Shown here one piece after another: positions 16,421-25,225 of a stretch of 64,000 bases of DNA. Both the position numbers and the translations under genes were made by a program. Under the pieces are notes generated by a model. It had not been told where the DNA came from, did not search any database, and was given only the letters and a program-made list of their open reading frames with translations. The stretch's first letter is position 1, and every line of letters starts with the position of its first letter. Origin of the DNA: Bin34 sp963422415 (GTDB lineage: Bacteria; Chloroflexota; Anaerolineae; Caldilineales; Caldilineaceae); NCBI GenBank assembly GCA_963422415.1, contig OY729430.1, positions 186,001 through 250,000 on the forward strand, written 5' to 3'.

Positions 16421-17809
16421 CTACGCAGGCGTATAGCTCGCCATATCGCTTTGGAACTGCGCGTACACGGCTTCCAGTCTTGATTGCAGCTCGGCTGCGC
16501 CCTCTGCGGCGGTCATGTTCTGTTGACGAACACCGGAACAGACTTGCGCCACAGCGCCATCGACCGAGGAAGGACTGCCGAAGCCTTGCCCGTAATACCC
16601 TGTAGTCCTAGCCAATTCCTGTAGCAATTTTGCGGCCTTGACAGCGGGGCTGGTATCTGCGGAATCTTCAAAATGATCGTACACACCGACCAGTTCCCGC
16701 CATGCCGTATGCGCAGCTCCGCCATAAATACGGGCATATTCGGTCTGCCCTTCCAAGGTAGCCACCATTCGCAAGAAATCGATCGAGACTTCGGGTTGTT
16801 TTGACTGGCGCGGCGCCACGAAGCCCCACCCGCCTTCGCCCACGAACAGGGGATCGTCGGGAGGAGCCACTCTGGGGGCCCCGGTGATTTCATAGGTATA
16901 TCCGTGCTTGCTGCCTTCGATCATCGGAGTGCCATTGCCTCTGGCTATGGCCACTTTGCCGGCCAAGGCGGCATCGACATGGTTCTGGTCCAGCTCTGTT
17001 TCAATGCCCATCTCCACCGGAGTTGACACGAACATTTCCATGGCTTGCACACCGGCGTCCGTGTCAATGTTGAAGACTTTGTTGTCGTTGTCCCACCAAT
17101 CCGTTCCTTCGGACGCGAGAAGACTGCGTGCAATGCCCAAGAAGCTTTGCGCATCCCAGCCCTTGCTGCTCAGCCCCCAGCGCACCACAACACCATCCTC
17201 TTCTGTTTGCAGAGACTCGGCCAGTTCCCACATATCTGGATAGGAATCGAAATAGAGAGAGCCGTTGGTGGGAGGGAAGTCATCCGCAAATCCCATTGCC
17301 TCCACTTCGTCCACGGGTACATTGACCATGCTGCCGACCCCATTCATTTCGGTCGGCACGCCCCAGATGTCATCGCCCCACATATAGGCTTCCACCGAAT
17401 CGCCATTGAAATCTTCGTCTATATTCAGTCCCTTGTGGTTATAGACAGATTCGCGCAAGGGCATCAAGGCATTCTGAATGTGCAACGGCACCAGCACCTT
17501 GCCCATTACACACACAGCTTCGGGCTGAGTGCCCGCCGAGAGGGCTGCAATCAGCTTGGTTTCCAGAGGCCATGGCTGAGGCGCCACGGTCAGGGTGACG
17601 CCGGTCTGCTCGGCAAACAGATCAGCAAGGCGCTCATAGGCCCCGATGTGGTGATCATATTGCAACCCCCATAGAGTTCCAGCGGTAGCCACGGGCGCCG
17701 CTTCGCCGGAGGGCCCCGTGGAGACGGTGCAAGCGGCCAGTGCCGTGGCGCCGACAGCCAGCGCCGATCCCTTCAAAAATACGCGTCGGTTCAACATCTT
17801 GAAATCCAT
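16421..17809 (-). CDS. Extracellular solute-binding protein, twin-arginine lipoprotein (system B)
   Basis: The ATG at 17809 is preceded by AGGAG and gives 462 residues. The N-terminus NRRVFLKGSALAVGATALAAC contains an RRxFLK twin-arginine motif (Arg8-Arg9) and a lipobox ending at Cys27, so the protein should be exported folded and lipidated. The mature part has the family 1 binding-protein layout (DHHIGAYERLADLFAEQTGV, then VPTEMNGVGSMVNVPVDEVE, then VAPRQSKQPEVSIDFL). It probably captures a glycoside for the two permeases downstream. The alpha-galactosidase gene lies directly upstream on the same strand. Confidence 0.9.
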   Translation of the reverse strand: MDFKMLNRRVFLKGSALAVGATALAACTVSTGPSGEAAPVATAGTLWGLQYDHHIGAYERLADLFAEQTGVTLTVAPQPWPLETKLIAALSAGTQPEAVCVMGKVLVPLHIQNALMPLRESVYNHKGLNIDEDFNGDSVEAYMWGDDIWGVPTEMNGVGSMVNVPVDEVEAMGFADDFPPTNGSLYFDSYPDMWELAESLQTEEDGVVVRWGLSSKGWDAQSFLGIARSLLASEGTDWWDNDNKVFNIDTDAGVQAMEMFVSTPVEMGIETELDQNHVDAALAGKVAIARGNGTPMIEGSKHGYTYEITGAPRVAPPDDPLFVGEGGWGFVAPRQSKQPEVSIDFLRMVATLEGQTEYARIYGGAAHTAWRELVGVYDHFEDSADTSPAVKAAKLLQELARTTGYYGQGFGSPSSVDGAVAQVCSGVRQQNMTAAEGAAELQSRLEAVYAQFQSDMASYTPA

Positions 17810-18000
17810 CTGCGGCTCCTCGTGGCTTTGCGTCACAGTGGCGAAAATGGCCATCTGCAACTCAAATATACAACAGGCAAGAGTCTGGCAGAAACGCTCG
17901 GAATCGGGTCGGATCACGAAGCAATGCTTGTCTCGTAACCGATCTTTTGGCGTTCCTCAGCGAATTGCGTCCTGCACACCGCCGCGTCCATTGCCATCCC

Positions 18001-18048
18001 GGATCGTGCATGCAGCATGCCACTCTTCTGTCTCTCTGCACACGATCC
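18001..18048. repeat. Inverted repeat upstream of binding-protein gene B
   Basis: GGATCGTG (18001-18008) and CACGATCC (18041-18048) are perfect inverted copies with a 32-base interior that also holds GCATGCAGCATGC. It lies about 190 bases before the binding-protein start. It may be an operator pair or an RNA hairpin. Confidence 0.35.
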
Positions 18049-18113
18049 GTTGGATGCAATCGGTATCCAGGCGGCGGCCGAGTCCCTCGTCTTGCCCCGT
18101 GGCCGGTTCGCAA

Positions 18114-18141
18114 TTTCCACATGGTCTTGAATTTGTGGAAA
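18114..18141 (-). terminator. Hairpin after the alpha-galactosidase gene
   Basis: TTTCCACA and TGTGGAAA form a perfect 8-bp stem around a 12-base loop, 52 bases after the alpha-galactosidase stop. It is probably a partial terminator or processing site between that gene and the binding protein. The rest of the 384-base spacer (17810-18193) shows no gene. Confidence 0.4.
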
Positions 18142-18193
18142 CTGCAGCCACCGACCCTCCAAGGCCGCCGCCATCCAGCGCATTGCCAATTCT

Positions 18194-20329
18194 CTATGTT
18201 GAACTCGGACCCGGCGACTTTTCCGCTTCCAACAGGAGCAGCTGGGATGTCAGCGGTCCGTCCAGATGCATTGTTACGCCTTTGTACTTTAGCCGGTACC
18301 CGTCGCAGGTGACCGTTGTGCCTTCGTTGTCGAATTGCACCTTGTATGACCAACCCGGATTTACACCCTTGAGACGAAGAGTGTAAGACGGTTCCGCCGG
18401 GTCGCTCAGCCGAAATACACCGGCCATGGCCCGTATGCCGTCGGACTGAGCCAATTCCAGAGCGCCCCAGCCTGTCGGCTCCAATCCGGCATGTTCAGGC
18501 GTGTGATGATAAATGCGGCTCCGCCCATGCATCGGTCTGACAAATTCCTTGTACAGGCGCACAAAGTGATGAACGCGATCCAATTGAGCCGGATTGGGCT
18601 GGGCGCCGACCAACTGGTACCACCCCATGGTGACATGCACAAAAAGCGCAAGTCGGCTTTGAAAGTCAATGTCCGCCGTGCGTCCGCAGTACTGGCCAAA
18701 TCCAATCAGGCGATCCATGCGTTCGGGAGGAATGGCCATGGACATGCCGCTGGTGATCGAAAAGGACCGAGGCGCGATTTGGTGGTCCGTCACCCACGTG
18801 TGATCAAAGAAGCGCAGGAATCCCAAGTCGGTTCGGGCGCCTCCGCTGGCGCAGTTCTGGAAAATCACATCCGGGAATTTCTGGTTGAGCCTCTCCCACA
18901 TGCCATAAAGGTTCTCGACCTGTCTCCAATAGCGGTTCTCCAGCCAGCCATGTCTCTCTGCATAGCCGGCGGGACCGATGTACCCGACGTTGTAGTCAAG
19001 CCGAAAACAGTCCAGCCTATACTCCGAGACAAGGCGTGCGATCTGGCTTTCTGCCCAGCGCACCGCATCCGGATTGGTAAAGTCGATCAGCCCGGTGGCA
19101 AAAACTTCATCGTCATAGCGTTTGGCCACCCAGTCCGGATGAATGCGGCGCGTTTCGCTGGCGACGCCCAGCCTTTCGGGCTCCATCCACAGGCCAAAGA
19201 GCATGCCGCGCTCATGGGCGCTGTTCACAAAGTGTTGCAGGCCTTGAGGATAACGCTCCCGATTTACTTCCCAATCCCCTACCGTGTTGGCCCAGTCGGC
19301 GCCAGGCGGGGAATACCAAGAGGCATCCAAAATGAACAATTCGACCCCCAGCAGGGCCGCCATGTCCATTTCGTGCATGACAGCCTCCTCGGTCATTTCC
19401 ATTTCGGGACCGATGCCGCTGGTGATCAGGCTGCTTTTGCCCGGCGTCAACGGCTTGAACACACTGCGCCTTGTGTGCAAATGCAAGGCATTCACGCAGT
19501 CGTCCAGGTCCCCTATGACGACGCCGAGGTGCATCCGGGGCGTTTCAATCGTCTCGCCGGCATCCATCACACGGAGCGGAGCCGGCCCTGCAGGGCCGGC
19601 CCGGAAGGACATGCGCGCAGATCCTCGGGTCGCGCCGTCGTCCAAGTCGAAATGAAAGGCATAGCCGCCGGAATACGCGAGAGAGCCCACGAAGTTTTCC
19701 CCCGTGCGGCGGTTGTTCAAGATGAACATGGGGTGGCGATGCCGATCTCGGCGATAATGGCCATCAATGCGATAGCCGGCGTTCGGCACGCCGTGCCACG
19801 TGAAATCGCCGCAGTTGCCCCAGTGCGTGTCGTCAAAGTATCCCAAGCGGTATGGCGACTCTTCCTGATACTGGATATCCGACAATTCCTGCAGAATGCC
19901 GGACCAGATACAGGCAGCGGAGAGCGGCACCGGCCTGTCAGCCAAATTGGCAATCTCCAGCCAGCGCACCAGAAATGCAGTTCCGTCCAGCCGCGTGTGC
20001 ACCTTGATCATCACGGGACGATGGACATGGACCAGTTCCATGATGAAATGCAGCCCGTGCGCTACGGGCCGCCGGATTTCGTTGGCCAAGGTCCAATGGG
20101 AACTGAGCAACTGGCCATCCAATTCCACCGCAAATACATGGGCCTCTGGGTGATTGTCCGTGTGGATGCGCTGGCTCTCGGGATGCATGAACCCTGCCCC
20201 ATTCCAGTTGCGTCCTACCAACTGGCCCCGGATCAGGGATTCCTGATACACCGCCAGTGCAGATCGAAACGACCATGTAGGGAATGGATCGTCTTGGCGA
20301 CATACATCGGCAAATTCGGGAGTCGTCAT
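18194..20329 (-). CDS. Alpha-galactosidase, glycoside hydrolase family 36
   Basis: From the ATG at 20329, with AGGA upstream, the protein is 711 residues, the usual GH36 size. An N-terminal beta-sandwich region is followed by a (beta/alpha)8 barrel and a C-terminal beta domain. Catalytic motifs are visible: WMEPERL in the barrel, the nucleophile Asp445 in DCFRLDYN, QNCASGGARTDLG and the likely acid/base Asp515 in TWVTDHQ (compare WTSDNTD in the family). No signal peptide is present, so it should act in the cytoplasm, releasing galactose from alpha-galactosides brought in by system B encoded next. GH36 also includes N-acetylgalactosaminidases, so the sugar is not certain. Confidence 0.9.
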   Translation of the reverse strand: MTTPEFADVCRQDDPFPTWSFRSALAVYQESLIRGQLVGRNWNGAGFMHPESQRIHTDNHPEAHVFAVELDGQLLSSHWTLANEIRRPVAHGLHFIMELVHVHRPVMIKVHTRLDGTAFLVRWLEIANLADRPVPLSAACIWSGILQELSDIQYQEESPYRLGYFDDTHWGNCGDFTWHGVPNAGYRIDGHYRRDRHRHPMFILNNRRTGENFVGSLAYSGGYAFHFDLDDGATRGSARMSFRAGPAGPAPLRVMDAGETIETPRMHLGVVIGDLDDCVNALHLHTRRSVFKPLTPGKSSLITSGIGPEMEMTEEAVMHEMDMAALLGVELFILDASWYSPPGADWANTVGDWEVNRERYPQGLQHFVNSAHERGMLFGLWMEPERLGVASETRRIHPDWVAKRYDDEVFATGLIDFTNPDAVRWAESQIARLVSEYRLDCFRLDYNVGYIGPAGYAERHGWLENRYWRQVENLYGMWERLNQKFPDVIFQNCASGGARTDLGFLRFFDHTWVTDHQIAPRSFSITSGMSMAIPPERMDRLIGFGQYCGRTADIDFQSRLALFVHVTMGWYQLVGAQPNPAQLDRVHHFVRLYKEFVRPMHGRSRIYHHTPEHAGLEPTGWGALELAQSDGIRAMAGVFRLSDPAEPSYTLRLKGVNPGWSYKVQFDNEGTTVTCDGYRLKYKGVTMHLDGPLTSQLLLLEAEKSPGPSST

Positions 20330-20560
20330 TTTGAAATCCTGGGGGAAGCTAGAGGCAAGAATGACATCAAGACCAACCGAACCAGACAAAGTCCAGTCAA
20401 CGATTTCGTCCCGCACAGACAGAACGAGGCGAGCCCGCGTTGTGGAAGACAAAGGCAATACACAGGACTTTGCAGACTTGAATCCTATCACTGGGACGGG
20501 GGCAAGCCGGACCCCCTCGGGGAGGGTTTGAGACCTGCTTCACAGGCTGCAAACATCTCG
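20330..20560. other. Divergent spacer between alpha-galactosidase and the SDR operon
   Basis: Noncoding stretch ahead of the plus-strand promoter at 20561. It contains a GC-rich segment (about 20497-20527) with several G and C runs but no clean hairpin. No operator was recognised with confidence. Confidence 0.35.
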
Positions 20561-20590
20561 TTGGAGATCTCAAGGCTGTTTCGGTACAAT
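20561..20590 (+). promoter_or_regulatory. Predicted sigma-70 type promoter for the SDR/dehydrogenase operon
   Basis: TTGGAG (20561-20566) and TACAAT (20585-20590) are separated by 18 bases. Transcription would start near 20597, about 50 bases before the SDR ATG at 20649. Confidence 0.5.
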
Positions 20591-20648
20591 GCGCAGTGCG
20601 TATCCCGCCCTGTCACGAGTTCAGCCTTGTACCCGCACATCATGTTCC

Positions 20649-21452
20649 ATGATTCTTGAGCATTTTTCTCTTGCCGGCCTGAACGCTGTCGTGTCGGGCG
20701 CTGCCAGCGGCCTTGGCAAGGCCATTGCCATTGCCTTCGCCGAAGCAGGGGCCAACCTCATCTTGGCCGACCGCGACGTGCTGGGGCTGGAAGAGACTGC
20801 TCATCGGGTATCGCATCTCGCCCCCCGAGTGGTCCCGTTCCCGTGTGATGTATCGGAGCCGGACCGGATAGAAGAACTGTTCCGGATTGTGGATCGGAAA
20901 TTGGGCAGCATAGAAATTCTGGGCAATGTGGCAGGCGATGGCATTCTGGGGCCACCCGAGGACATTTCCCTTTCTACCGTGCAACGGGTCTTGCAGAATC
21001 TGGTGATAGGCCGATTCTGCATGTGCCAACAGGCCGGCCAAAGAATGCTGGCGCGGCAAACCGGCAGCATTGTCAATATTGGTTCCTTGGCCAGCGTCAC
21101 GGCACTGGGCAGAGGACATATCGCGTACAGCATGGCCATGGGAGCTGTGGTCCAGATGACTCGCGAACTCAGTACAGAGTGGAGCGGCCACGGTGTTCGT
21201 GTCAATGCCATCTTGCCAGCCCAGATACTAAATCAGGGCTTGGCCCAACGAATGTCGTTGGATTCCGATTTGGAAACTCGCTTTCTCTCCGGCATCCCCC
21301 GGGGACGTCTGGGCATCCCGCAGGACATCCAGGGATTGGCCGTGTTGCTGGCCTCGCCCGCTTCCTCTTGGATCACGGGGGCTCTTATTCCCCTGGACGG
21401 CGGTAATCTGGCCATGAACGCCGGCGGGACTCCAGGCGCTGTCAGGCCATAG
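20649..21452 (+). CDS. Short-chain dehydrogenase/reductase homolog lacking the catalytic lysine
   Basis: A 267-residue Rossmann protein from the ATG at 20649. The dinucleotide motif SGAASGLGKA (residues 16-25), the CDVSEPDR block, the catalytic Ser146 (NIGSLAS) and Tyr160 are present. However, the SDR YxxxK motif reads YSMAM, so the lysine that lowers the tyrosine pKa and binds the ribose is Met164. NNAG is also altered to GNVAG. The C-terminal ALIPLDGGNL resembles the FabG-type end. It is probably inactive as an ordinary oxidoreductase, or it has moved to another role. It leads an operon with E1 alpha, E1 beta and E2 genes. Confidence 0.85.
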   Translation: MILEHFSLAGLNAVVSGAASGLGKAIAIAFAEAGANLILADRDVLGLEETAHRVSHLAPRVVPFPCDVSEPDRIEELFRIVDRKLGSIEILGNVAGDGILGPPEDISLSTVQRVLQNLVIGRFCMCQQAGQRMLARQTGSIVNIGSLASVTALGRGHIAYSMAMGAVVQMTRELSTEWSGHGVRVNAILPAQILNQGLAQRMSLDSDLETRFLSGIPRGRLGIPQDIQGLAVLLASPASSWITGALIPLDGGNLAMNAGGTPGAVRP

Positions 21453-21491
21453 CGATGTCGATCCCAGCCGTCCCTGTGAGAGAGGCCACAG

Positions 21492-22454
21492 ATGGTGATG
21501 CCTGACCCGTTGGATCTGTATCGCCGCATGCTGCAAATAAGGAATACGGAAGAACAGCTCGCGCGTGCCTATCGGAACGGTGAAATCATGGGGGCCTGCC
21601 ATACCTATGTGGGGCAGGAAGCCGTTGCCGTGGGCGTTTGTGCCCACCTGACTCCCCAAGACGCCGTTTTCTCTACCCACAGGGGCCATGGACACGCCTT
21701 GGCCAAAGGCGTGCCGGCACAGGCCGTGGCCGCCGAGTTGTTCGGCCGCGCCACGGGCACATCCAGAGGTCGCGGTGGCAGCATGCACCTTTTCGCCCCC
21801 GAAGTGGGCATGATGGGCACGACTGGCATAGTGGGACCGAACATTTTGCAAGCGACGGGAGCGGCCTATGCATTCCAGCTTCTGGAAAAGGACGAAGTGG
21901 CCGTGGCCTTTTTCGGAGACGGCGCAGTCAACAATGGCGCTTTCCATGAAGGCATCAATCTGGCCGCCATCTGGGGACTGCCTGTCCTGTTTGTATGCGA
22001 AAACAATCTGTATGCCACCGAGATTGCGTTTGCCTATGCCGCCGGCAACCCGGAAGTCGCCACCAGAGCTACGACATACGGGTTGCCTGGCGAAGCCATA
22101 GACGGCAACGATGTCATGCAGGTGTGCAAGGCGGCAGGCGCAATGATTGAGCGGGCCCGACAAGGCGGAGGGCCCAGTTTGCTGGAGTGCAGGACCTACC
22201 GCACACGCGCCCACGCCGAGGGCATGCCCGAGGCGGGCTACCGCTCTCAGGAGGAAGTGGACGCTTGGAAACACAAGGATCCCATTGCATGCCATCGGGC
22301 TTATTTGCTGAATCGTGACCTTGCCACCTCCGACAGCCTGGATGAGTGGGAAGCCGCGTCCGTGCAGGCTGCCGTGGACGCCATGGAGTTTGCCAGAACC
22401 AGTCCGTGGCCAGATCCGGCCACGGCCACAAGCAACGTGTATGCAGAGACATAG
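21492..22454 (+). CDS. 2-oxoacid (pyruvate/acetoin-type) dehydrogenase E1 alpha subunit, cluster 1
   Basis: A 320-residue ThDP enzyme subunit with GAGAG ahead of the ATG. It has YRRMLQIRNTEEQL, CHTYVGQEAVAVGV, STHRGHGHALAKG, RGRGGSMHL and the ThDP/Mg motif GDGAVNNGAFHEGINLAAIW followed by CENN. The size and motifs fit the acetoin/pyruvate dehydrogenase E1 alpha family of heterotetrameric type. With the beta subunit it would decarboxylate a 2-oxoacid (or cleave acetoin) and pass the acyl group to the lipoyl E2 encoded downstream. The true substrate is not clear. The beta gene starts 17 bases later. Confidence 0.9.
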   Translation: MVMPDPLDLYRRMLQIRNTEEQLARAYRNGEIMGACHTYVGQEAVAVGVCAHLTPQDAVFSTHRGHGHALAKGVPAQAVAAELFGRATGTSRGRGGSMHLFAPEVGMMGTTGIVGPNILQATGAAYAFQLLEKDEVAVAFFGDGAVNNGAFHEGINLAAIWGLPVLFVCENNLYATEIAFAYAAGNPEVATRATTYGLPGEAIDGNDVMQVCKAAGAMIERARQGGGPSLLECRTYRTRAHAEGMPEAGYRSQEEVDAWKHKDPIACHRAYLLNRDLATSDSLDEWEAASVQAAVDAMEFARTSPWPDPATATSNVYAET

Positions 22455-22471
22455 ACGAGGTTGAAACAGTC

Positions 22472-23461
22472 ATGGATGACACTGCCCCTGTCCTTTCTTT
22501 CACGGAAGCGGCACGTGCCGGTTTGACCGAGGAAATGGAACGAGATCCCTCGATATTTGTCGTGGGCGAAGGGATTGGTCCGCGCGGGGGAAACTTCAAT
22601 ACCACCTTGGGACTCTACGAACGATTTGGCCCCCGGCGCATCCGCGACACCCCGATTTCCGAACGGGGTTTCGTGGGCATGTGCACCGGAGCCGCGATGG
22701 TGGGTGCAAGACCCGTTGTGGATTTCATGTTCCTGGATTTCATCTTGGACGCCTTCGGCGAACTTGTCAACCAGACGGCCAAGATCCAGTACATGAGCAA
22801 TGGCCGCATTGCCATGCCGATGGTGTTGCGCGGCTGTATTGGCGTCGGAGGTTCCGCCGCAACCCATCATTCCGGGAACTACTATCCCTTCTTTGCGCAT
22901 CAACCGGGCTTCCGCGTTGTGGCGCCTTCTACGCCCCATGACGCCAAGGGCCTGCTCAAGACAGCCATCCGCAGCAATGATCCGGTGCTGTTCCTGGAAC
23001 ACAAGCTTTTGATGGCCACCCGCGGGCCTGTGCCGACCGCGGAATATCTGGAACCCATCGGCCGGGCCAAAGTGAAGACAGTGGGTGACGATGCCACCGT
23101 GGTGGCCGTCGGCGCCATGGTCCAGCGGACCATGGATGCGATTTCAACCTTGGAAGAGAACGGCCTGCACATTGAAGTCGTGGATTTGGTGAGTATCGCC
23201 CCCTTGGACATTCCCACCATTCTTGAATCGGTGGCCAAGACAGGGCGTCTGCTGATCGTGGATGAAGACTATGCGCCTTGCGGCATCGGCGCGGAGATCT
23301 GCGTCCGCATCGTGGAAGAGGGCTTCGACTTTCTGGATGCGCCCGTCGCGCGCCTGAATGGCGCCTATGCTCCGATTCCCTACAGTCCGCCCCTTGAGAA
23401 AGCCCTGGTCCCTTCAAGTGAAAATATTGCGTCCGCCATTCTGGATCTCCTTGCCCAGTGA
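22472..23461 (+). CDS. 2-oxoacid dehydrogenase E1 beta subunit, cluster 1
   Basis: A 329-residue transketolase-like subunit from the ATG at 22472. The key stretches are SFTEAARAGLTEEMERDP, VVGEGIGPRGG, RIRDTPISERGFVGMCTGAAM, PVVDFMFLDFILDAF, QPGFRVVAPSTPHDAKGLL and the C-terminal LLIVDEDYAPCGIGAEI. It should pair with E1 alpha to build the alpha2beta2 core that holds ThDP at the subunit interface. An upstream in-frame extension to 22346 overlaps the alpha gene and is rejected. Confidence 0.9.
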   Translation: MDDTAPVLSFTEAARAGLTEEMERDPSIFVVGEGIGPRGGNFNTTLGLYERFGPRRIRDTPISERGFVGMCTGAAMVGARPVVDFMFLDFILDAFGELVNQTAKIQYMSNGRIAMPMVLRGCIGVGGSAATHHSGNYYPFFAHQPGFRVVAPSTPHDAKGLLKTAIRSNDPVLFLEHKLLMATRGPVPTAEYLEPIGRAKVKTVGDDATVVAVGAMVQRTMDAISTLEENGLHIEVVDLVSIAPLDIPTILESVAKTGRLLIVDEDYAPCGIGAEICVRIVEEGFDFLDAPVARLNGAYAPIPYSPPLEKALVPSSENIASAILDLLAQ

Positions 23462-23503
23462 CATCGGACGTTCTGTCCGATTCCTTGGGACCTCGTGACA
23501 ATC

Positions 23504-24841
23504 ATGGCCATCAAGATTGCAATGCCCCGTCTCGGCTGGACTGCCGAAGCAGGGATTCTGAAGGAATGGCGCCTTGCGGATGGCAGCAGGGTCGAGGTAG
23601 GAGACGTGCTCTTCGCAGTGGAGGGCGACAAAGCCGTGGAAGAAATCGAGGCGCTGGATCCCGGTATTCTGCATATACCGCGGGATGCCCCTGTACCGGG
23701 ACAAAGCGTGCCGATAGGCACCCTCTTGGCCTATATCCTGCAAGAAGACGAGACCCTGTCCACTACTGCATCCGTTCCGGATGAAACTGCCTCGACAGCG
23801 CCGCAGGCAACCAAAGCCGACCATAGCGAACACAGTGCAACACCGGCCCAGGCCCCACCGGACAGCCCGACTCGGGCCGCCATAAGCCCGCGGGCACGCA
23901 GACTGGCATTGAATCGAGGGATCGACTGGCAAGGACTGAAGGGAAGCGGCCGCACGGGGCGCATTGTCGAACGTGACATCGTGGCCTTGGCACGCAGTCA
24001 AAAATCCTCATCTCTTTCACCGGTGGCCCGCCGGCTTGCCTTGGAATCCGGCATTGAAATCGAAATCTTGCAAAAGGCCTTTCCGGGAAAACGCGTCTCT
24101 GCAGAAATGGTGAGCGCCTTCCTCTCGGAAAGGCAGAAAGACGAGGAGGCACGACGTGTCGTGCCTTTCACCCCGATGCGACAGGCCATTGCCCATCGCC
24201 TGTCTTCCGGCTTGTCCGGGTCCGCTCCGGTCACTCTCAACACGGAAATGGATGCCACCGAACTGGTGCGCCTCAGGGCTCAACTGAAAGCCGACGAGCA
24301 AGACACTGTGCCTAGCTACAATGTGCTGTTTCTCAAGGTCCTGGCGCATGCCCTCAAGGAGCATGCACACATGAATGCCTGGACAGAAGAAAACGCCCTG
24401 GTTCTGGTCAGTTCCATCAACATTGGGATTGCTGTCCAGACAGAACGTGGTTTGTTGGTCCCGGTCGTTCACAATGTGGACCGCAAGCATCTGCGCGATC
24501 TCCAGCAAGAAGCGGCACATCTGATCGATGGAGCTGTCTCAGGATCTCTGCCGCAAAGTCAGCTACGCGATGGTACATTCACGATAACCAATCTGGGCCA
24601 TTGGGAGGTGGATGCCTTCACGCCGATACTCAATTTTCCGCAGGTGGCCATTCTTGGCATTGGACGCATACGCCCGAAACCTGTGGTACGGGATGCGGAA
24701 AAGAAGGAGATTGTCGTCTGCCAATCCCTTGTACTCAGCCTGACCTTCGATCATCGGGCGGTCGATGGGGCTCCGGCCGCCAGTTTTTTGCAGCGCGTGA
24801 AGAAGTTGGCGGAACAACCGTACCTGTGGCTGACATCCTGA
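23504..24841 (+). CDS. Dihydrolipoamide acyltransferase E2 with two peripheral-subunit-binding domains, cluster 1
   Basis: A 445-residue cytoplasmic enzyme; the ATG at 23504 starts MAIKIAMPRLGW, so a GTG nine bases upstream is not used here. Domains in order: lipoyl domain with the lipoylation site in VEGDKAVEEI; a linker; binding domain 1 (ISPRARRLALNRGID ... RIVERDIVAL); binding domain 2 (SPVARRLALESGIEIEILQ ... VSAEMVSAFL); then the catalytic domain, with the active-site HRAVDG in FDHRAVDGAPA near residue 417. It transfers the acyl group from E1 to CoA. Two binding domains in series are unusual, and no E3 gene is near. Confidence 0.9.
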   Translation: MAIKIAMPRLGWTAEAGILKEWRLADGSRVEVGDVLFAVEGDKAVEEIEALDPGILHIPRDAPVPGQSVPIGTLLAYILQEDETLSTTASVPDETASTAPQATKADHSEHSATPAQAPPDSPTRAAISPRARRLALNRGIDWQGLKGSGRTGRIVERDIVALARSQKSSSLSPVARRLALESGIEIEILQKAFPGKRVSAEMVSAFLSERQKDEEARRVVPFTPMRQAIAHRLSSGLSGSAPVTLNTEMDATELVRLRAQLKADEQDTVPSYNVLFLKVLAHALKEHAHMNAWTEENALVLVSSINIGIAVQTERGLLVPVVHNVDRKHLRDLQQEAAHLIDGAVSGSLPQSQLRDGTFTITNLGHWEVDAFTPILNFPQVAILGIGRIRPKPVVRDAEKKEIVVCQSLVLSLTFDHRAVDGAPAASFLQRVKKLAEQPYLWLTS

Positions 24842-25010
24842 AACCACTTCTTCCTTTCCACAGATCCGGACACGCTCTTCCTCCAGAATCTGTCCATCCT
24901 CAGTCGGATCCAAGTCCTTGTCTTGCGGAATGAACAGTCGTCAGGCATTGGGGTTGCCAAGTTGCGCTCGAGCGATGCAGCATGCGGTCCTTCCGCTCGA
25001 TCTGGCCGCG

Positions 25011-25142
25011 GTGGAGTCCATCCCCTCCACATTTGTCGGCTGGCGTGTCCGTCAGCCGACGCAACCCTGAACCGTTGCGACGCGCGAACGGTTGAGGCCC
25101 TGTGCTACCACGGCGGCTGTGTTCTCCCACCGGAAACGGTGG
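25011..25142. repeat. Run of four stem-loops between convergent operons
   Basis: In the 384-base gap between the plus-strand E2 and minus-strand binding-protein genes, four perfect inverted repeats follow each other. They are GTGGAG/CTCCAC (25011-25030), GTCGGCTG/CAGCCGAC (25035-25060), AACCGTT/AACGGTT (25070-25093) and CCACCG-GAAA-CGGTGG (25127-25142), the last with a GNRA-type loop. A 10-bp palindrome CGCTCGAGCG precedes them at 24965-24974. The likely role is a two-way terminator or 3'-end structure. A structured RNA is possible. The remainder of the gap (24842-25225) shows no gene. Confidence 0.55.
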
Positions 25143-25225
25143 AAACAACCTTCTGCAAACAGCCGCCTTGGATTCAAAAGCAAATTCGGACAGAGGCGGC
25201 CGCTTGCAGTCGCGGGCACGAAACC

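Noticed and set aside
15889..16430. Short overlapping frames in the system B spacer
   Set aside because: All are short, rich in Cys/Arg and lack motifs or ribosome sites.
18491..20659. A 722-codon plus-strand frame
   Set aside because: It lies opposite the alpha-galactosidase gene, whose catalytic motifs are clear; composition is typical of a shadow frame.
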